Source: an uncultured Lentisphaerota bacterium (GTDB lineage: Bacteria; Verrucomicrobiota; Kiritimatiellia; CAIQIC01). From it: a stretch of DNA of 64,000 nt. How positions within the stretch are numbered: position 1 is the first letter of the stretch; every line of letters starts with the position of its first letter. The translations under genes and the position numbers were made by a program. Below the pieces are notes generated by a model. The model was not told where the DNA came from, did not search any database, and saw only the letters and a program-made list of their open reading frames with translations. The stretch is taken from positions 1-64,000 of the forward strand of contig CAITZM010000032.1 in assembly GCA_903896925.1 (NCBI GenBank). Direction: 5' to 3'. Below, one piece after another: positions 16,482 to 23,910 of this stretch.

Positions 16482-17279
16482 TCACTTGCCGGACGGCACG
16501 CGCTCCCAGGCCTTGACCCAGTCCACCTCGAAGGTGTTGGTGGATTTGTCCTTGGGACCGTAGCCTCCGGCGGGGCGTTCGCCGTTCCATGACTTGATGT
16601 TCGATTCGCTCGTGAACAGGAGAAATTCCGGGGCCTTGGAGCCTGGCGCTTTCGTGTCGGTAGCCACGACCTTGTCGTCGCGGGTGAAGCGATAACCGGT
16701 GTCGTCCCACTCCACGCCGTAGTCGTGCCACTCGGCCCCGACCGGTTCGGTGAATTTGTGGTTGCTGGTCTTGTGCGTCGCGGGTTTGTAGCTGCCCCAG
16801 TGCAAGGCGTACTGGTAGGCGCCCTTCATGAGGCCGGTGGTCTCCATGATGTCGATTTCGACCCCGTCCCCGGCGGCCTTGGCCGGGTCGCCGGACTTGC
16901 CGTAGGTCGGCGACTGCGCCCAGAAGGCGACCTGCGTGCCGGGCCGGACATTGAACCGGCAGCGCGCCACCGCCTTGCCCTGCGTCACGAAAAACTTTTT
17001 GCGCGAGGTCACGAAGCCGCAGTACGTCATGCCCTTTTCGTCCGTGAAAGTTGTGATCACAAGTTTACCGTCCTTGAGATCCACCGACTCCGCCGAATTT
17101 ACTGCGTCTCTACGCTTGCCGGTTTCCACGTTCCAGGTTTTCGGGTCCAGTTCCTTGCCGTCGAAATTCTCTTCGAGCGTCAGTTTCCACGCCGGTTCGG
17201 CGGCGAGGGTTGCACCGGCGGAGAGCAGGATTCCGGCGAGCGGCAGCCACGAAAGGCGCAGGCAATTGATGGTCTTCAT
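16482..17279 (-). CDS. Secreted glycoside hydrolase family 16 protein
   Basis: 265 residues with a signal peptide (to about ATLAAEP, residue 29). The catalytic motif EIDIME is intact: nucleophile Glu141, Asp143 and acid/base Glu146. The flanking beta-jelly-roll segments FDGKELDPKTW and WHDYGVEWDDTGYRF are typical of GH16 (laminarinase, agarase, carrageenase and licheninase subgroups). The substrate cannot be fixed. The gene stands alone, convergent with the PL6 gene and divergent from the sensor kinase, with its own good promoter. Confidence 0.9.
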   Translation of the reverse strand: MKTINCLRLSWLPLAGILLSAGATLAAEPAWKLTLEENFDGKELDPKTWNVETGKRRDAVNSAESVDLKDGKLVITTFTDEKGMTYCGFVTSRKKFFVTQGKAVARCRFNVRPGTQVAFWAQSPTYGKSGDPAKAAGDGVEIDIMETTGLMKGAYQYALHWGSYKPATHKTSNHKFTEPVGAEWHDYGVEWDDTGYRFTRDDKVVATDTKAPGSKAPEFLLFTSESNIKSWNGERPAGGYGPKDKSTNTFEVDWVKAWERVPSGK

Positions 17280-17291
17280 AGGTGGGCGGGC

Positions 17292-17319
17292 AGACTATCG
17301 GCCCCTGACGTGGTGTCAA
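17292..17319 (-). promoter_or_regulatory. GH16 gene promoter
   Basis: Minus strand: a perfect TTGACA (17314-17319), 16-bp spacer, TAGTCT (17292-17297), and the start codon 12 nt further on, after a GCCCACCT stretch that gives no strong ribosome binding site. Confidence 0.6.
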
Positions 17320-17695
17320 TACAACAACGTCACCTCCTCAGGAATACGGGCTGGGATGCCGTTGGAGTTCTGGTGTTTTCGGGGCCGCCTGACCCTGAGT
17401 CCGGGGTGCCGAGGCGCCAACGCCCCGCATACCATCCACGACTGCGGCTGCCAAACGCACCCCGGCAAAACGCCAGTCCGTAACCCCGACCGGGCCGGTC
17501 AAGGTTTGGCAAGGTTTGACGCCGGCTGGGGTTACGACTGTACCGGTGACCGGCCGGGACGGCTGGACCCGTGCAGACGTTCCTCCTGGACCGGCGTTCG
17601 AGCGGTTCCGGCACTTGAAAAATATGTGCGAGCAAAACTCCAGACTTGGCGGAGCTGTCAGGATACACTAAGTTCGCCTTGGTTTTAGGGCTATC
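17320..17695. other. Intergenic region upstream of the sensor kinase
   Basis: About 375 bp without a convincing gene. It contains short GC-rich direct repeats (GGTTTGGCAAGGTTTG near 17503; GACCGGCCGGGACGGCTGGACC near 17550, in parts) and ends in an AT-richer stretch that probably carries the kinase promoter. No hexamer pair is strong enough to call. Confidence 0.4.
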
Positions 17696-19768
17696 ATGGA
17701 TACCGCAGTAACATCCGAGGCGACGCCTGTCTTCCTGCTCGTGGATGATCGCGAGGAGGGGCGCACCTTCCTGGCGCGCCTGCTGCACTTTCGGTACCCC
17801 GGGGCGCGGATGGTCGAGGCGGCCAGCGGCATCGAGGCGCTCGCGCGCGCGCTGGACGCGGCCCCCGATCTGATCCTGCTGGACGCGCTGATGCCGGAGA
17901 TGGACGGGTTCGAGACCTGCCGCAAGCTGAAGGCGCAGGCGGAAACCGCCGCCATCCCCGTGCTGATGGTGTCCGCGGTGCTCACCGACTCGGAGAACCG
18001 CATCAGCGGTCTTGCGAGCGGCGCCGACAGCTACATCTGCAAGCCGTTCGAGAACGACGAGCTGCTCGCGCAGGTCAACGCCATGCTGCGCATCCGGCAC
18101 CATGAGCAGGCGCTGCGGGCGCAGCAAAGGGTGCTGGAGGATGAGCTGGTCACGCGCCGGCGCATCGAGCAGGATCTGGTGGAAGCGCGGCAGACGGCGG
18201 AAAACGCGGCGCTGGCGAAGAGCGAGTTCCTCGCCAACATGAGCCACGAACTGCGGACGCCGATGAACGGTGTCATCGGCCTGACCGATGTGCTGCTCGA
18301 TACGGAGCTGGACGCGGAACAGCGTGACCTGGCCAGCACGATCAAGACCAGCGGCGAGACGCTGCTCGCCGTGATCAACGACATCCTCGACTTCTCCAAG
18401 ATCGAATCCGGCCGGCTGGAGCTGGAGAGCCGGCCGTTCCGGCTGCGCGACCTGGTGATCCACGCGTTGAACCTGATCCAGCGGCAGGCGAGCGGCAAGG
18501 AGCTGGCGCTGTTTTGGGAGATCGAATCGCGGACGCCGCCGCTGGTGGCGGGCGATGAAATCCGGCTGCGGCAGATCCTGTCCAACCTGTTGAGCAATGC
18601 GATCAAGTTCACCGAGCGTGGCGAGGTGCGCATCCACGTGGCCTTCTGCGACCTCGATCACCATAACGGCGAGTTGCATTTCGCCGTCAGCGACACCGGC
18701 ATCGGCATCCCGGCGGAGAAGATGAACCGGCTGTTCCGGTCGTTCAGCCAGGTGGACGCCTCGACGACGCGGCAATATGGCGGCACCGGTCTGGGCCTGG
18801 CGATCAGCAAGCAACTGACGGAACTGATGGGCGGGCGGATGTGGGTGGAGAGCGAACCCGGTCGCGGCTCGACGTTCCACTTCACGATACGGGTGCGCGT
18901 GCCGCAGCTTGACGAGCAAGGCCGGCACGACACGCACTCCGCCGTCTTCGGGCGGCGGATCCTGCTGTTGGATTCCGATGACGAAGCGCGCGGCCGGCTG
19001 GCGGCGCTGCTCACCTCCTGGGAGATGAAGCCGATCCTGGGCGGGACGACGCTCGACCTGATTGAAGCGCTCCTCCTGCGGCAGCAGCCGGCACCCGAGG
19101 CCATTCTGCTGGATGAATTTTTACTGCGCGCCGCGCGGCCGGAACAGGTGGCGGCGCTGCATCGCTGGCAGACGGCCCACGGCGGCGCGCTGCTCCTCCT
19201 GCACACCGCCGGCGCGCAGGGCGCCGCGGTGCCGGATGTGGCGCCGCTGCATGTCGCTGCGCAGATCAGCCGGCCGGTCTCGGCCTCGAACCTGTTCGAT
19301 ATCCTTTCGCGTATCCTCGCCCCCGGCAACACGCAGGCCGAGGCGGGCACCGGGATTCCCGCCGGCCCCCTGGCTCATCAGCACCCGCTCCGCATCCTGC
19401 TGGCCGAGGATAACCCCGTGAACCAGAAGGTGGCCATCCGCATGCTCGAACGCATGGGCTACCAGGCCACCATTGCCTCGACAGGCGCCGATGTGCTGAT
19501 GGCGCTGAAACAGCAGTATTACGACCTGGTGCTCATGGACCTGCAGATGCCGGTCCTCGACGGCCTGCAGGCGACACGGCAGATCCGCACCGAGTTCCCG
19601 GCCGACCGCCAGCCCTACATCATCGCCCTCACCGCGAGCGCGCTCGTCGGTGATCGCGACAAGTGCATCGCCGCCGGCATGAACGATTATCTGCGCAAGC
19701 CGATCCGCGAACTGGACCTGCGCGCCGCCTTGGGTCGCTGTCCGCGCGTCGCCGAAAAAAGCGCCTAA
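17696..19768 (+). CDS. Hybrid sensor histidine kinase with three receiver-type domains
   Basis: 690 residues. Order: receiver 1 (about 12-130; phospho-acceptor Asp63, Lys116), a coiled-coil linker (130-175), HisKA with phosphorylatable His184 in MSHELRTP, an ATPase domain (N-box Asn301, DTGIGIP near 333-339, YGGTGLGLAI 361-370), a central receiver-like domain (about 420-545, LLDSDD and ILLDEFLL), and a C-terminal receiver (about 563-680, AEDNPVNQ, LMDLQMP, final Lys in YLRKP). No transmembrane segment or sensor domain, so it is cytoplasmic and is itself regulated by its N-terminal receiver. It stands just upstream of the PEP-CTERM/exosortase genes, whose cluster ends in STAS domains, so a regulatory link is plausible but unproven. 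Confidence 0.92.
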   Translation: MDTAVTSEATPVFLLVDDREEGRTFLARLLHFRYPGARMVEAASGIEALARALDAAPDLILLDALMPEMDGFETCRKLKAQAETAAIPVLMVSAVLTDSENRISGLASGADSYICKPFENDELLAQVNAMLRIRHHEQALRAQQRVLEDELVTRRRIEQDLVEARQTAENAALAKSEFLANMSHELRTPMNGVIGLTDVLLDTELDAEQRDLASTIKTSGETLLAVINDILDFSKIESGRLELESRPFRLRDLVIHALNLIQRQASGKELALFWEIESRTPPLVAGDEIRLRQILSNLLSNAIKFTERGEVRIHVAFCDLDHHNGELHFAVSDTGIGIPAEKMNRLFRSFSQVDASTTRQYGGTGLGLAISKQLTELMGGRMWVESEPGRGSTFHFTIRVRVPQLDEQGRHDTHSAVFGRRILLLDSDDEARGRLAALLTSWEMKPILGGTTLDLIEALLLRQQPAPEAILLDEFLLRAARPEQVAALHRWQTAHGGALLLLHTAGAQGAAVPDVAPLHVAAQISRPVSASNLFDILSRILAPGNTQAEAGTGIPAGPLAHQHPLRILLAEDNPVNQKVAIRMLERMGYQATIASTGADVLMALKQQYYDLVLMDLQMPVLDGLQATRQIRTEFPADRQPYIIALTASALVGDRDKCIAAGMNDYLRKPIRELDLRAALGRCPRVAEKSA

Positions 19769-19825
19769 GACGGCACGCAAGCTGCTGTTTTCACCCCGCG
19801 GTTATTGATCTCAGCCGGGGGCCAT

Positions 19826-20056
19826 ATGAAGAACGGGATGCGGAAAAGGGTGGTGCTGGGCACGGCCGTTGTGCTCTTTTTTCTTGGGACCATGTCAGCG
19901 GCCCGCGCCGTGGTACGGCCTCCGCCGGCTTCGCCCTACGATGGCGACGGTGGCACGCCGGCCGCACCGGAACCGGCTCAGATTCTGATGTTGTCCGGAG
20001 GGCTGGCGCTGGTCGGCGGCTTCATCTCCTACCACATGATCCGTCGCCGCCGTTGA
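19826..20056 (+). CDS. PEP-CTERM microprotein 1
   Basis: 76 residues from the ATG at 19826, with GGGGG upstream; an in-frame TTG lies 21 bp earlier. Signal peptide to about residue 28 (VVLFFLGTMSAARA), then about 20 residues of Pro/Gly/Asp-rich spacer, then the tripartite sorting tag: Pro48-Glu49-Pro50, a hydrophobic helix (about 52-70) and RRRR at 73-76. This is the exosortase recognition layout. After cleavage of both ends only about 20 residues would remain, so the gene encodes little more than two targeting signals. It is the first of two paralogues directly upstream of the exosortase gene. Confidence 0.8.
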   Translation: MKNGMRKRVVLGTAVVLFFLGTMSAARAVVRPPPASPYDGDGGTPAAPEPAQILMLSGGLALVGGFISYHMIRRRR

Positions 20057-20164
20057 AGCCAGCGCCTGCCGCGCTTGCCAGTCACCTTTTTTTCTGTTAG
20101 TTATTTTTTCATGCTAACGAAGCGGACATCCTGAAGGGACATCGTAGCGCAGATGGGAGAAACC

Positions 20165-20362
20165 ATGAATAGTCGAAAGTTGCTGGGGCTGTTGGTGCTT
20201 TCGCTGGGTTTGTCGTTGGGTGCCATGGCTGAGGATGAGCATCGTAGAGGGGGCGGTGTCCCGGCGGCGCCGGAGCCCTACCTGATCGCCATGCTGGCGG
20301 GCGGGTTGGGCGTGGTGGGCGGCTATGTCGCCTATCGTGTTCGCAAAAATAAGACCAAGTAG
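20165..20362 (+). CDS. PEP-CTERM microprotein 2
   Basis: 65 residues from the ATG at 20165 (GGGAGA ribosome binding site). Signal peptide (LLGLLVLSLGLSLGAMA), a spacer of about 14 residues (EDEHRRGGGVPAA), then Pro36-Glu37-Pro38, a Gly-rich hydrophobic helix (LIAMLAGGLGVVGGYVAY) and a basic tail (RVRKNKTK). The PAAPEP junction and the AGGLG/SGGLA helix starts show it is a paralogue of the 19826 protein. The gene ends 32 bp before the exosortase start, so it is probably a dedicated substrate or regulator of that enzyme. Confidence 0.82.
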   Translation: MNSRKLLGLLVLSLGLSLGAMAEDEHRRGGGVPAAPEPYLIAMLAGGLGVVGGYVAYRVRKNKTK

Positions 20363-20394
20363 CCGGGCGTGGACTTTTTTTCGAAAAATACGTC

Positions 20395-21261
20395 ATGAGC
20401 GAAGCGTCCGCGCCTACCACGCCATCGGTTGCAACCACTCCGCTTACGCAGGCGCTGGTCGCATGGTTTGTCGCCTTGGCGCTGTTCACCCCGGTCATCG
20501 GGTGGCTGGTCCAGATCTGGAGCACCTCCCTCTATGACGCGCATGGTGTGCTGGTGCCGTTCATTGCCGGCGTCATGGTGTTGAGCCGGCGGCGCGCGTT
20601 GACGGCTGCGGCCCGCGCTCCGGAGGGAGGCGGGCTGTGGCTCGTGGCCGCTGGCGCCGGGCTGCTGCTGGTGGCGTTGTTGATGGATTTCAACCTGCTC
20701 GGCGGCGTTGCGCTGGTCGTCACGCTCGCGGGCCTGGTCTGGACCTTGTGGGGTCGCGTCGCGCTCCGGTTGCTCGCCTTCCCGCTCGGCTTCCTGTTGT
20801 TGATGCTGCCGCTGAACTATCCGCTGGAAATCTTCGCCGGGTTCCCGCTGCGCGTCCTGTCGGTCAAGCTGACCGCCGGGCTGCTGCGGCTGATCGGCAT
20901 GGACGTGACCGTACAAGGCACGCTGATCGCCACGCCCCAGTTCCAGGTGGCCATCGAGAGTCCGTGCTCCGGGCTCAAGACGCTGTCCGCGCTGCTGATG
21001 ACCGGCCTCGTCCTCGCCTACTTCCTGCACCCGCGCTGGCGCGAGCGGGCGGTGATCCTGCTGCTGATCCCGCCGGTGGCGATCGTGGCCAACGCGGTGC
21101 GCAACATGACCATCACGCTGATCGGTCACTATCACGGGCGCGAGGCCGCGATGGGCAGCCTGCACAATTTTTCGGGCCTGCTGGTGTTTCTGCTGTCCGT
21201 GGCCCTGCTCATCTTCATCTCGGAGGCGCTCCTGTGGCGAAAAACATCCACCTCCGCCTGA
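20395..21261 (+). CDS. Exosortase (PEP-CTERM transpeptidase-like membrane enzyme)
   Basis: 288 residues with about eight transmembrane helices. The catalytic triad is visible in the family context: Cys191 in SPCSGLKTL, Arg236 in NAVRNM and His257 in LHNFSG. Exosortases cut PEP-CTERM-type proteins at the outer face of the inner membrane and pass them on to an acceptor, usually linked to extracellular polysaccharide export. The next gene starts inside this one (28-bp overlap), and the two PEP-CTERM microproteins lie immediately upstream. The exact Xrt subtype cannot be assigned by eye. Confidence 0.93.
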   Translation: MSEASAPTTPSVATTPLTQALVAWFVALALFTPVIGWLVQIWSTSLYDAHGVLVPFIAGVMVLSRRRALTAAARAPEGGGLWLVAAGAGLLLVALLMDFNLLGGVALVVTLAGLVWTLWGRVALRLLAFPLGFLLLMLPLNYPLEIFAGFPLRVLSVKLTAGLLRLIGMDVTVQGTLIATPQFQVAIESPCSGLKTLSALLMTGLVLAYFLHPRWRERAVILLLIPPVAIVANAVRNMTITLIGHYHGREAAMGSLHNFSGLLVFLLSVALLIFISEALLWRKTSTSA

Positions 21262-21845
21262 TCCTGTTGCTGGCCGTGGCGCTCGGGTTGCAGTTCGCGC
21301 TGACGGCCCGCACGGTGCGTCTCGCCACCGGCTACACGCTCGATCGCCTGCCTACGGAACTCGGCGGGCAACCCGCGGTGGATCTGCCCCTGACGCCCTT
21401 CGAGGTCGCCCTGCTCGCGCCCGAGGGCGGGAAGATTCTCCAGCGCCGGTACGATGTCGGCACCCAATGCGTCTGGCTGGCGGCGGTCCAGAGCCAGACC
21501 GATTGGCGGGTCCAGCATCCGCCGCAGATTTGTTACACGGCCCAGGGCTGGCAGATCGAGGCCCAAGGCCGCCATACGCTGCCGGACAGCACGCTCAGCG
21601 TGCAACGTATGATCGTGGAAAAGAATGGCAGCCGGCGGCTGGTCTATTATCTCTATACCGACGGCCGGCACTGGACAGCCTCCTACTTTTGGCGCATCTT
21701 CCACGCCTTGACCGACCGCGCGGTGCGGGCGGAAGTCAGCACGTGGGTCATGATGCAAATCTCGACGCCGTTCGCCAGTCAGGATGATGAAGGCCGGCTT
21801 GCCGCCGCCGCCAGATTTATTCTTGCCCCCCGGGTCCAGCCATGA
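21234..21845 (+). CDS. EpsI-like exosortase-associated protein (DUF3485)
   Basis: 203 residues starting at GTG 21234, supported by GGAGG 8 nt upstream and by overlap with the exosortase gene. N-terminal membrane anchor (LRLILLLAVALGLQFAL), then a periplasmic domain with landmarks QSQTDWRVQHPPQICYTAQGW and LVYYLYTDGRHW. The HPPxxCY-type motif is characteristic of the EpsI/DUF3485 family, which is found next to or fused to exosortases. A supporting role in polysaccharide-coupled sorting is assumed for the family; its biochemistry is not established. The stop overlaps the next start (ATGA). Confidence 0.85.
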   Translation: MAKNIHLRLILLLAVALGLQFALTARTVRLATGYTLDRLPTELGGQPAVDLPLTPFEVALLAPEGGKILQRRYDVGTQCVWLAAVQSQTDWRVQHPPQICYTAQGWQIEAQGRHTLPDSTLSVQRMIVEKNGSRRLVYYLYTDGRHWTASYFWRIFHALTDRAVRAEVSTWVMMQISTPFASQDDEGRLAAAARFILAPRVQP

Positions 21846-23293
21846 ACTCCGATCCCCAAAAACTCGTGCTGATGGGCGTTCCGTTCCACGACGTAACCTT
21901 TGCCGAGACCGTCGCGTGGGCGCGGGAGCGGATCCGCTGGCGGGTACCGGCCTACATGGCCACGGCCAATCTCGACTTCGTCATGCAGGCCTGGAGCGAT
22001 CCGGAGCTCCAGCGCATCCTGCTCGAGGCCAGCCTGGTGATCGCCGACGGCATGCCGATTGTCTGGATGTCCAAGCTGTTCGGCCCGCCGCTGCGCGAGC
22101 GCGTCACCGGCAGCGACCTCGTCCCGCTGCTGGCCGGGATGTGCCGCGACGAAGGCTTCAGCGTCTTCTTCCTTGGCGGAGCGCCGGGCGTCGCGGAAAA
22201 GGCCTCAGCGGAACTCGTGCGCCGCTATCCCGGTCTGAAAATCGCCGGCTGCTATTCGCCGCCGCTGGCCGACATCGTCAACATGGACCACGCCGCGATC
22301 CTCGCGCAGCTTGAGGCCACGCGCCCCGACCTGCTGCTCGTCGCCTTCGGCGCGCCGAAGCAGGAAAAGTGGGCGAACATGCACGTCCGGCAATGGAAGG
22401 TTCCGCTGGCCGTCGGTGTCGGCGGCACGCTCGACTTCCTCGCCGGCGCCCAGACGCGGGCCCCGCGGTTTGTCCAGAAAAGCGGCTTCGAGTGGCTCTG
22501 GCGGATGTTTACGAACCCCAAGCGGCTCTTCCGGCGCTACGCCAAGAACCTGATTTTCTTCGCCAGCGTCAGCGCCCGGTTGCTCTGGCTGCGCGCCCGG
22601 TTTCCCAAGTTTGGAAAGAAGACCGTGCCGGTTTTCCAGGGTTTGGGCGAGTTGGGTGACGTCACCTTGACGGTCCGCTGGCCGGGCCTGCTGGACGCCG
22701 CCGCCGCACGCGCCTGGACACAGCATCTCGATGAAGAAGCCGGCGCGCGGTCCATCGTGCTGAACATGACCAGCGTCCGTTGGCTCTCCAGCCTGGAACT
22801 GGGTGCGCTGCTCACCTTGAGCCAGGCGCGGCGCGCGCACGACGCGCGGCTGCTGCTCGCGGGCCTCGGCGGCCATGCGCGGCGGCTTGTGGATCTCTGC
22901 CGGCTCGACCGGTACCTCGAACTCGCGGATGCGCCGGAGCAGCTGGCGCATACGATCCGTGCTCTGCATACGGCGCTGGCGGATGGCCGGTTGGCGCGCG
23001 ACCGGCCTGACCGCCTGGTCTTTACGCTGCCCCGCGAACTGACCGCGGCGAACCTGCCCGCGTGGCGCGGGCAGTGGGATGCGGCGTGGCAGGACGCGAG
23101 CCGCGAGGTGCGGGAGGTGCTCGTGGATGGTGCGGCAACGCGCTTCATGGACAGCGCCGCGCTGGGTTTCCTCGTCGGCGTCAAGAAGGCGGTGACGGCG
23201 CAGGGGGTAACGTGGCGCTGCGGCGCCTTCGGCGCTGCCGTGACGCAGATCATCAAGATCGCGCGGGTGGACAAGCTGCTGCTGTCCGACTGA
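21842..23293 (+). CDS. WecG/TagA/CpsF (GT26) glycosyltransferase fused to STAS domains
   Basis: 483 residues. Residues about 8-240 are a GT26 transferase: ATANLDFVMQAW, LIADGMPIVW, RVTGSDLVP, VFFLGG, LVAFGAPKQEKW and GVGGTLDFLAG, the last two being family hallmarks. GT26 enzymes add the second sugar to a polyprenyl-linked intermediate in exopolysaccharide or teichoic acid synthesis. After a linker that is a translated TTCCAA repeat (about 253-276) come two STAS-like halves (about 275-375 with RWLSSLELGALLTL, and 390-483 with TRFMDSAALGFLVG). STAS domains normally act in anti-sigma switching or membrane-protein control. The fusion is unusual; it starts with a 4-bp overlap with the EpsI-like gene. 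Confidence 0.85.
   Translation: MNSDPQKLVLMGVPFHDVTFAETVAWARERIRWRVPAYMATANLDFVMQAWSDPELQRILLEASLVIADGMPIVWMSKLFGPPLRERVTGSDLVPLLAGMCRDEGFSVFFLGGAPGVAEKASAELVRRYPGLKIAGCYSPPLADIVNMDHAAILAQLEATRPDLLLVAFGAPKQEKWANMHVRQWKVPLAVGVGGTLDFLAGAQTRAPRFVQKSGFEWLWRMFTNPKRLFRRYAKNLIFFASVSARLLWLRARFPKFGKKTVPVFQGLGELGDVTLTVRWPGLLDAAAARAWTQHLDEEAGARSIVLNMTSVRWLSSLELGALLTLSQARRAHDARLLLAGLGGHARRLVDLCRLDRYLELADAPEQLAHTIRALHTALADGRLARDRPDRLVFTLPRELTAANLPAWRGQWDAAWQDASREVREVLVDGAATRFMDSAALGFLVGVKKAVTAQGVTWRCGAFGAAVTQIIKIARVDKLLLSD
22598..22650. repeat. TTCCAA/TTGGAA repeat inside a coding sequence
   Basis: Two half-units, tttcccaagtttggaaag and gttttccagggtttgg, separated by 15 bp. They have the same spacing and words as the intergenic copy at 26920-26965. 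Here they are translated in frame as the linker between the glycosyltransferase and STAS parts. Confidence 0.7.
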
Positions 23294-23310
23294 ATTTCGC
23301 GCTGTCTTTT

Positions 23311-23352
23311 GTAGGCCGGGTCTCCCGCCTGAGGCGGGCAAGCCGACCCGGC
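23311..23352 (+). repeat. GTAG-headed REP-like double hairpin
   Basis: GTAG then GCCGGGTC (23315-23322) pairing with GACCCGGC (23345-23352), enclosing an inner hairpin CCCGCCT-GAGGCGGG (23324-23338). It lies between the convergent wecG-STAS and STAS genes and could also end transcription from both sides. Confidence 0.65.
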
Positions 23353-23364
23353 GTCTGACGGTGT

Positions 23365-23706
23365 TCAGGCCGAGAGGGCCACGATGGCGTCATCCACGGT
23401 GGGGTACATCTTGAAGATCATGTCGAGCCGTGCGATGGCCAGCACAGTGGCGGTGCGGCCTTGCGCGCCGGCCAGACAGAGTTCGCCGTCGAGTTTCTTG
23501 GCTTTGTGGAGACAGGTGACCATGCTGCCGATGCCGGAGCTGTCGAGGATCTCCAGCTTGGAGAGGTCGAGCACGCACCGGGCGGGGTTCTTCCGGTCCA
23601 GCCACGCGCCAAACTGTGCCGTGAGGCTGTTGGAGTTCGCGCTCGTCAGCGTGCCGCTCAACTGCACCAGGCTGATGTTCTGCCGCACTTCAATATTCAC
23701 GCTCAT
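23365..23706 (-). CDS. STAS-domain anti-sigma factor antagonist
   Basis: 113 residues from the ATG at 23704-23706 (GAGGTG ribosome binding site); the frame is open far upstream but that part reads through another gene. A single STAS domain with LSGTLTSANSNSL, VLDLSKLEILDSSGIGSMV and FKMYPTVDDAIVAL. Ser56/Ser57 in DSSGIG is the phosphorylatable site of SpoIIAA/RsbV-like antagonists. It faces the GT26-STAS gene tail to tail. No anti-sigma kinase of the RsbW type is visible in the window, so its partner lies elsewhere or is the neighbouring STAS-bearing system. Confidence 0.9.
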   Translation of the reverse strand: MSVNIEVRQNISLVQLSGTLTSANSNSLTAQFGAWLDRKNPARCVLDLSKLEILDSSGIGSMVTCLHKAKKLDGELCLAGAQGRTATVLAIARLDMIFKMYPTVDDAIVALSA

Positions 23707-23910
23707 GTCGCACCTCAGTCGGGAACCGTAGCGGCCCGGGGGGGGCGCTGGCAACCTTAAAATCGGGCCGGCAGTTTTTTGGTCCGTGGAAAGACGGTGC
23801 GGCATCGTGGTGGTGAAGGGGTAAAGCCTGCCGGGAGTCCTGTGGACGGCGACGCCGGCGGGGGCAGTGTGGAACCGTCCAAACTTATACTGCGTGAACG
23901 CGGAGGAAAA

